Assembly: GCA_029250305.1 (NCBI GenBank)
Contig: JAQXFM010000353.1
Span: forward strand, 1-7,844
Direction of reading: 5' to 3'
DNA: 7,844 nt
DNA from: Candidatus Poseidoniaceae archaeon
GTDB taxonomy: Archaea > Thermoplasmatota > Poseidoniia > Poseidoniales > Poseidoniaceae
Below, piece by piece: positions 1 through 5,477 of the stretch. The number at the start of each line of letters is the position of its first letter. Within the stretch, counting starts at the first letter, position 1. The notes below the pieces were generated by a model, which was given only the letters and a program-made list of their open reading frames with translations, did not search any database and was not told the DNA's origin. A program made the translations under genes and the position numbers.

Positions 1-1
1 C

Positions 2-3000
2 TCACTTCTTCATTGATTCGACATACTGCCAACCAAAGTGATTCCACTGGTCTTGAGTCCACCCTTCAGGGAGGCCTGTTGGAGGAAGTGGAGGTGGTGG
101 CCGTTGCCCAGGAGCAACATGCTGTGCTGGCGCTGGAGCAACGGGAGCAGGTGGAGCTACAGATTGAGCCGGCACTGGTGCTGCATGTGGCGCATCTCCG
201 AATTCTGGAACGACCTTTGGAGCGCTCATATCATCGACCACGGATTGTGTCTCATCGGTGAGTCCACCTTCAAGACCTTCTGTACGAATCCTGCGGTTGA
301 GAACCAACATCCACATGGCCAAGGAAAGTGATACCAAAGCAACAATGTAGAGCACAATAGCGAAGGTACTTTCCGAAGCTTGTTGGGCAAGTGCATCACC
401 ATCACGAACGGTTTCGCCCTTGACAATCAGAGGGTCGACAGTTCGGCGGTCCATTTCGACTTCATCAACCAAAATCAACAATCGGTACTCGACGCTTTCA
501 CCCTCGCCAACATCTGCGACGGTGGCCATTTGTGCTTCTGTCAAACCACCTGCAGTGGCAACGAGGTCGACGCGCACGACTTCTGCCCAGAAACCGCCCT
601 CAACTGCCTTCTGAAGCACATAGGCGACATCACCCTTACCGCCTTGATTCAAAACCTGAACTTCAAGGTAGACAGCTTCCCCTTCAACAGGTGAAGGGTC
701 ACTCCATGAAAGGACCGTGTCGTCATGACTTAAGTCAAGCGACGGACCAAGCAGTGCCAGTGGCCACGATGCGATTGGTGTCGTGAGTGAATTATCGAGG
801 GTATCGAATGGATTGCCTGCAGCATCTGATCCTGAGACCCAGACATCGACGACGTAGGATGGAAGCAGCACTGTGGCCCCAGCATCCGTGAGGTCAAGGT
901 GACCGGTCCAGAAAAATTGCTCACCGAAGGGCGTTGTGTCCGGAAGCGGTAGGCTGCCTCGCGATATTTCTGCCTCGCCAGCACGCACTCTGTAATGCAG
1001 AACGGCTGGTTCGTCGAGGTTGAATCCATAGTCATCCAGTGTCTCCAGCATCACAAGCAAGTCGCCAGCGTCACCAATCGAGAGAGGTGAATCTGAGGAA
1101 ACTTCGTTGAGTGAAATTGCTGAGATGGTTGGACGTGAACTGTCGACTGCAAGGCGAACACGAGGTATGATTGATGTCTCATCCAAGGCAATGCCCGGCA
1201 AGTCATCGAGGCCCAATCGCAGGTCCAAGTGGCCTGAACGAACGGATGGAATCAACAAATCGAGGCTGAACTCACCAGCATCTCGAGTCGAAGTTCGCCA
1301 TGTGTAATCATAATCACCAAACACGACGTCAAACGCCCCTGCAGGAGCAGGCGTGTCATCTTCTGAGAACAGAACTCGCCCGTTGACCCTCAATGCCTGC
1401 CCAGCACCGATGAGGGTCTCGCTGAATTCATTGTTGTAGTGGTTGGTTCCATCCCTCAATTCAACGGCTCGAATGTGCCCATCCATTGTATCGAATCGGA
1501 AGTCATTGTCTAAACTCCATGCGTCATTACCGAGGCCAGCCTTTGCTTCGAAACATGGCGTTTCTTCACCTACGTTGCATGGCAAATCTGTTACCAAAAT
1601 TTTTGGAATAATTCTCGATTCTCCATTGGTGTCAAACTGTTCAGGGAACGTCCAAGTCAATTGGAACCTCGCAATGATTTTGATGATGCTGTTGTTGTCT
1701 TCATCAATTGATACAGAGGAGTAAAGATTCGAAACAGCGATGTTGCCGGAACCGGCTTCCATCACGGCAGTTGGCATTCCGTTTTGGTCAGCCATGAGTG
1801 AGATGAAGACCGAAGTATCATCGTCATCGTAATCGCCACCAAGCGCTAACTGAACGTATTGAATGTCTTGCCATCCATTTCGGTCGGAGAGAACAATTTG
1901 AGCGGAGTAAGGAATGCCAGGGTGCAGTGGTGATTTGTCATCGTGGCCAAGAATGGTCGAATTATCCAAGTCCAATTCCGGTTCAAATTCAACACGGATT
2001 TTGTAAGTGCCGAGATCATTATCCCAGTCTGGAATGGTTTCACCGGGAGCATAGCCACATGGAACCGTGGAATCTGGGCACACTGGGCCCTTGCCCATTG
2101 CTACCGCATTGTTTTGGGCGTCTTTTCCGGTCACATAGAAGGACACTCGTTGGCCGTGTTCGAGCATTGAATCGTCAATCAATCCTTGGAAAATATTCAG
2201 GCCACCGGGTTGAATTTCAGGGGAAGAGAGTGTTTTCATCTCATATTCATCCTCATTTGGCAAGCCATCAAAGTTGTAGTCGCTGCAACCAATCGCTGAA
2301 CTTGCTTTGCATCCAATCCAGTAGTGCAAGGAGATTTGATTCGGTGGATCAACTGAATCTTGGATGGAAACGCTGAGAGATTGTCCGCCCGGGGCCGGTG
2401 GGCCCGCATGGCGTTCTTCACCGTCACCAGGGGTTGAGGAAAGTACGAGCGGTGAATTACCGTCAAGAATCAAACGAAGCGTGTTGTAGCCCGGATTGGT
2501 GTAGGTGGAACCGTTTGGAAGATCGCTTGGAATGACGTAGAAAATCATTCCACCTGGTGAGGACTCAAGAGGTGCGGTAAAGGTCATGTTGTACTCTCCA
2601 AACGCTGGGTTCTGCTCGACTGCCAACACGACAGGTTCCCCGATTGGGTCGCCATCATAGGTGACATTTTGTCCGATGATGGTCATGTTGAATTGACCTG
2701 CAAGTGGAGAGAGTTGGGAATCTTGGAAGTGAATACCACCCGTGAAGGTGAGGTTGAATCCACCACGTACCCAGTCTTGGTTGTAGAGTTCCCTTCCAGT
2801 TTCCTCATAGACGCGAAGGCCATCGAGTTGGACGTCGTTTTCCACGATCAAATCAAGCGAACTTGTTTCCCATGCAGAGACTGCAAGGCCAAGATCATCC
2901 TCGACCGAAATGAGTGCCTCGGTCCCAGATTCATCGTCCCAAGCCCAATCGACTCTGAGCGGCATGCGTATGGAGACAACGCCCAACGCATCGGTCGTGG

Positions 3001-5434
3001 AGGTGCAATTGGCCGCATCGAACATGACAACGCCTTCACCATCGCTGACAACAGTGCAGACATCACCACGTTCCCAGCTGAAGGCTGGGTTTTCACCGTA
3101 TGAATTGCCGAGAGCAACAAGTGCATCTGTCACATAGTCAACGTCATCTCCCGGTGCAACACGGGTCACAAGGTTCCTGTAGGCACCATCCGGAGCGACG
3201 AGCCCACCTTCAAGTGATGCGTCGACGGCGCGGGTTTGCATCTTGTAAGCGACATCGATGTTTGAAATCTTGACTCGGCCGGAACTTGCTGCTTTGATTG
3301 CAATTGGGACAAGAACATCGCCATCGCCGTTTTCAGGGACTGCGTCATTGAACGCAGCAATGAGCATAGGAGCAAACTTCACATCGACGCCCACAACTGA
3401 TTCGTCGTTCGCCTCGACTGCGGATTCGTTTAGGAAAAGAAGCGACTCCCATTCCCAAACTTGGTCGTTCCCGATGTCGATCCGTGGACGATCTGGATAG
3501 CCTTCTTCGTATTCGAGGAGCATGCTGTCCATCGTCGGGGTGAGGCTGGGGTCAGTGGTTGACATGCTGACGGCGTACCGAACCGTTGAACCTGCCTCAT
3601 CCGCTGTGAAACTGACTTCTTGCCCGTTTGTGGCTGGCAACCATGTGCTCCCATTATCATTTGAAACTTGAACCTGAAGTGTCGTACCTGCTGGAGCGGT
3701 CGAAACCCATTGAGGTCGAACCTTGCCAACCTTTGTCCCCGCTGTGAATGGATCAGAGGTCCATGAGCCACTGGCAACATAGGATGTCGTCACCTCAACA
3801 TCAACCCACCAAGAGACTGCCGTTGAGCCAATCAACTGCGCCTTCCATACAAGTTCTGTTCCGGGGTAGGAGAAGTGAATGGTTTCGTTTGATGTGACCG
3901 ATTCCCAGTGCGTACCGTTGTCAGCAGAGATCCAGTAGTCAACACGGTCACCGGTCGATGCTGCTGACCAGTAGGTCTGCATGTTTGCAGCAACGATGTC
4001 TTCTCCAGACGTCGTTACGGGCCCATACCATGTGGTGGTACCCGGCGCAGGTGTGGTTTTGTATTGCCAACCAGTACCGTATTCACGGTAGTAAAGAGTG
4101 GAAGAGGACCATGTAGAGTAGCCACAGTCAATGGTGACGAATCTGTTTCCATCGTATTGGAGGCCGTAGCCGAGAGCGGAGAGAAGACGAGTTCCGATTT
4201 GTGGAACGAGCGAGGATGAAGATCCTGAAATCGACCATGCCTCAAGCTGGTCTTTGTCTTGGCTCGTGGAACCTTTTTGGCAGCGCATGAAGAAGGTGGT
4301 TGAATTAACTTCCAAACCACGCACTTGCTGACCTGTTTTTCCACACTCGAACGATGTACCAGAAGAGGACGAATAAGAGTACATATCCGTACCACGTTGG
4401 TATTGCCCGTCACCTGCACTGGAGAATGTGTAGGGGACGATGCGTCGTTGACTGTTGTGAACAATCCAGATTTCTTCTGTGTCCCGATCATAGGCAATGC
4501 CGGTGTAATCGGAGTATTGCGGTGAAACATCGTAGGTGTCGATGCAGGTCCAAGTGTCATCGCGTGAGATATCCATTTCGACAACACGATGGTATTGGGA
4601 TGGCGCAGTTGCGCTGTAATGGTAACGGTAACCAGAGAGAATACCAAACATTCGCTCATCATCTGTGATGGTCCAATCGCGGAATCCATATGAGCCATAA
4701 TAACTGCTCGGATGGAGGAAGTCGATGCTGCAATCTGCTTCATCAAGGGTAATTGTCGACTCACGAGACAAATTGTTTGGATAGAGGCGGTCGACGATGT
4801 TGTGGAAGGTCGAGCCGCTCCACTTGGACATAAACACCCAATCGTGGTGCTTGAGAACCGCACCCTGAGATTGCTTGTTTAGGTTGTTTGCTGTTTTGAG
4901 AACCTGTTGAGAAAATCTGTTTTCAGTTGCATTGGAAGTATGAGGTTGGCGCAAGGCATACGAACCGTTATCCAACCAAGCATCTGAATTTCCATCTGTG
5001 AATTCGTCGTATCCATGGGGGAAGAAAGAATCAGTTGTGTTGGCGAATGCAAGACTCAAATCACCTGAACGGGCATCAGCAGCCGAAGGAAGTCCTTGCA
5101 TCCAATCGGAACGGTCGTCATCGACGATCTGCGACCAACCAGTGGCGGAGGCGCCAGAAAGCGTCATGGTAACATCTGTGATTTTGGCACCACGGGGTAT
5201 GGCCACTTCTGCGCCGGCGTCTGCATTGCCGCCTTGGTAGAGGGCCACGTACTCGGTAGAACCGTCCGCAAACTCATAGACGTGACGAGCGACACCCGCC
5301 GCATCCGATGGTTGAACCAAGACGTCAGCAAATGGCGACATTGGTGACAGCACCATGATGATGAAAAGCAAAAACATCACGCCGCGGCCGGCTGGAATAT
5401 TGTCTTGCATTACGCGGTCCATGTTTGAGCACAT
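2..5434 (-). CDS. Giant secreted, C-terminally membrane-anchored multidomain surface protein (function unknown)
   Basis: This is a complete 1810-residue protein with a TGA stop. An in-frame TAA at 5447-5449 limits the start to Met1, Met5 (5422) or Met9 (5410). Met9 gives the most typical signal peptide, but none has a clear ribosome binding site. Visible layout: signal peptide to about residue 36; beta-rich domain 45-185; beta-propeller-like region about 190-460; two similar beta-sandwich modules about 484-553 and 556-645; a domain opening with IDIGNDQVWEWE and ending NIDVAYKMQ (646-733), a form I associate with archaeal surface proteins; Ig-like beta-sandwich stretches about 735-1570 with four close Cys pairs and one calcium loop (1052-1063); a CARDB-like domain about 1572-1672; transmembrane helix 1690-1713; and a 97-residue cytoplasmic tail. 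I see no catalytic motif. A role in adhesion or ligand binding at the surface is inference. The gene lies 43 bases downstream of a co-directional calcium-repeat gene. Confidence 0.95.
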   Translation of the reverse strand: MCSNMDRVMQDNIPAGRGVMFLLFIIMVLSPMSPFADVLVQPSDAAGVARHVYEFADGSTEYVALYQGGNADAGAEVAIPRGAKITDVTMTLSGASATGWSQIVDDDRSDWMQGLPSAADARSGDLSLAFANTTDSFFPHGYDEFTDGNSDAWLDNGSYALRQPHTSNATENRFSQQVLKTANNLNKQSQGAVLKHHDWVFMSKWSGSTFHNIVDRLYPNNLSRESTITLDEADCSIDFLHPSSYYGSYGFRDWTITDDERMFGILSGYRYHYSATAPSQYHRVVEMDISRDDTWTCIDTYDVSPQYSDYTGIAYDRDTEEIWIVHNSQRRIVPYTFSSAGDGQYQRGTDMYSYSSSSGTSFECGKTGQQVRGLEVNSTTFFMRCQKGSTSQDKDQLEAWSISGSSSSLVPQIGTRLLSALGYGLQYDGNRFVTIDCGYSTWSSSTLYYREYGTGWQYKTTPAPGTTTWYGPVTTSGEDIVAANMQTYWSAASTGDRVDYWISADNGTHWESVTSNETIHFSYPGTELVWKAQLIGSTAVSWWVDVEVTTSYVASGSWTSDPFTAGTKVGKVRPQWVSTAPAGTTLQVQVSNDNGSTWLPATNGQEVSFTADEAGSTVRYAVSMSTTDPSLTPTMDSMLLEYEEGYPDRPRIDIGNDQVWEWESLLFLNESAVEANDESVVGVDVKFAPMLIAAFNDAVPENGDGDVLVPIAIKAASSGRVKISNIDVAYKMQTRAVDASLEGGLVAPDGAYRNLVTRVAPGDDVDYVTDALVALGNSYGENPAFSWERGDVCTVVSDGEGVVMFDAANCTSTTDALGVVSIRMPLRVDWAWDDESGTEALISVEDDLGLAVSAWETSSLDLIVENDVQLDGLRVYEETGRELYNQDWVRGGFNLTFTGGIHFQDSQLSPLAGQFNMTIIGQNVTYDGDPIGEPVVLAVEQNPAFGEYNMTFTAPLESSPGGMIFYVIPSDLPNGSTYTNPGYNTLRLILDGNSPLVLSSTPGDGEERHAGPPAPGGQSLSVSIQDSVDPPNQISLHYWIGCKASSAIGCSDYNFDGLPNEDEYEMKTLSSPEIQPGGLNIFQGLIDDSMLEHGQRVSFYVTGKDAQNNAVAMGKGPVCPDSTVPCGYAPGETIPDWDNDLGTYKIRVEFEPELDLDNSTILGHDDKSPLHPGIPYSAQIVLSDRNGWQDIQYVQLALGGDYDDDDTSVFISLMADQNGMPTAVMEAGSGNIAVSNLYSSVSIDEDNNSIIKIIARFQLTWTFPEQFDTNGESRIIPKILVTDLPCNVGEETPCFEAKAGLGNDAWSLDNDFRFDTMDGHIRAVELRDGTNHYNNEFSETLIGAGQALRVNGRVLFSEDDTPAPAGAFDVVFGDYDYTWRTSTRDAGEFSLDLLIPSVRSGHLDLRLGLDDLPGIALDETSIIPRVRLAVDSSRPTISAISLNEVSSDSPLSIGDAGDLLVMLETLDDYGFNLDEPAVLHYRVRAGEAEISRGSLPLPDTTPFGEQFFWTGHLDLTDAGATVLLPSYVVDVWVSGSDAAGNPFDTLDNSLTTPIASWPLALLGPSLDLSHDDTVLSWSDPSPVEGEAVYLEVQVLNQGGKGDVAYVLQKAVEGGFWAEVVRVDLVATAGGLTEAQMATVADVGEGESVEYRLLILVDEVEMDRRTVDPLIVKGETVRDGDALAQQASESTFAIVLYIVALVSLSLAMWMLVLNRRIRTEGLEGGLTDETQSVVDDMSAPKVVPEFGDAPHAAPVPAQSVAPPAPVAPAPAQHVAPGQRPPPPLPPTGLPEGWTQDQWNHFGWQYVESMKK
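17..190 (-). other. Pro/Ala-rich cytoplasmic linker and Trp-rich C-terminal motif
   Basis: Residues 1749-1786 are almost entirely Pro, Ala, Val and Gln and look unstructured. They lead to GLPEGWTQDQWNHFGWQYV (1787-1805) and a short basic end. From memory, a very similar tail (GLPxGWTxEQWxxYGxxYL) recurs on unrelated membrane proteins of Marine Group II archaea. It may be a small amphipathic cytoplasmic docking or sorting element. The function is unknown. Confidence 0.6.
296..370 (-). other. Transmembrane anchor of the surface protein
   Basis: Residues 1689-1713 form an uninterrupted hydrophobic stretch beginning STFAIVLYIVALVS, followed by NRRIR. The basic residues on the C-terminal side fit an outside N-terminus and a cytoplasmic tail. 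It is the only strong membrane segment apart from the signal peptide, so the protein is expected to be a type I membrane protein with nearly all of its mass outside. Confidence 0.9.
2246..2281 (-). other. Single dockerin/thrombospondin-3-like calcium loop in the anchored protein
   Basis: Residues 1052-1063 read DYNFDGLPNEDE. They place Asp, Asn, Asp and Gly at positions 1, 3, 5 and 6 and acidic residues at 10-12, as in EF-hand-type loops of dockerin and thrombospondin type 3 repeats. It comes just after a close Cys pair (1042 and 1050). It is the only such loop I see in this protein, in contrast to the many in its neighbour. Confidence 0.55.
3236..3499 (-). other. Archaeal-type surface domain (IDIGNDQVWEWE to NIDVAY)
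   Basis: Residues 646-733 begin PRIDIGNDQVWEWE and end VKISNIDVAYKMQ. An opening with I-D-x-G-x-D-x2-x-E/D-W and a closing strand I-x-N-I-x-V/I-x-Y is a pairing I recall from archaeal secreted proteins such as those of methanogens. It supports an archaeal source. No function is known to me. Confidence 0.5.
3500..3985 (-). repeat. Two tandem similar beta-sandwich modules in the anchored protein
   Basis: Residues about 484-553 and 556-645 share the pattern S-x-DNG-x2-W-x3-T followed by Phe and Gly at similar spacing (ISADNGTHWESVTSNE and VSNDNGSTWLPATNGQ). Each ends in a strand before the next module (VEVTTSYV and LLEYEEGYP). They look like products of an old internal duplication. Similar 'DNG-W' modules occur in secreted carbohydrate- or polymer-associated proteins, but I cannot name the family with confidence. 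Confidence 0.6.
4055..4867 (-). other. Beta-propeller-like region in the anchored protein
   Basis: Residues about 190-460 show repeated short beta strands with aromatic and Asp-rich turns. One blade-like stretch, GIAYDRDTEEIWIVHNSQ (312-329), resembles NHL or YVTN-type propeller blades, and others start near HRVVEMDIS and LEAWSIS. The region has five Cys residues (235, 297, 364, 385, 437). Blade count and fold cannot be settled by eye. A binding or recognition role would fit an N-terminal, membrane-distal propeller, but this is inference. Confidence 0.5.
5327..5434 (-). other. Signal peptide of the anchored surface protein
   Basis: Residues 1-36 have basic residues at Arg7 and Arg17, a hydrophobic core from about Val19 to Leu29, and a polar end SPMSPFA before Asp37, so cleavage after Ala36 is plausible. 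Starting at Met9 would leave a shorter n-region with Arg17 and the same core. There is no lipobox cysteine after the core, so this is not a lipoprotein signal. The exact cleavage site is a guess from the small-residue pattern. Confidence 0.8.
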
Positions 5435-5477
5435 GGGCTTGAGGCTTTAGAGGGTGCGCTGTCGTGTCAGAGCGATT
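5435..5477 (-). other. 43-base intergenic spacer without visible promoter or terminator
   Basis: On the minus strand this spacer links the stop of the calcium-repeat gene to the first possible start of the anchored gene. It contains no T-run, no stable hairpin followed by T residues, no archaeal TATA-like box and no GGAGG/GGTGA ribosome binding site. The absence of a terminator and the short length favour co-transcription of the two genes. The in-frame TAA at 5447-5449 sets the upstream limit for the start of the downstream gene. Confidence 0.7.

Noticed and set aside
74..88. LPPTG sequence in the anchored protein (residues 1783-1787), resembling a sortase LPXTG motif
   Set aside because: It lies after the transmembrane helix on the cytoplasmic side, within a Pro-rich linker, and no hydrophobic segment follows. 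It is part of the linker leading to the Trp-rich tail.
1927..2376. 149-codon plus-strand open frame, and similar ones at 2669-3103 and 6913-7338
   Set aside because: They are antisense to well-supported coding sequence, and their products are rich in Arg, His, Ser and Cys with no recognisable domain. There is no ribosome binding site or promoter evidence.
4015..4863. 282-codon open frame on the minus strand inside the anchored gene
   Set aside because: It is fully nested out of frame in a gene with clear domains. Its product is Ser/Thr-rich, low in pattern and without domain features, so it is a shadow frame despite its length.
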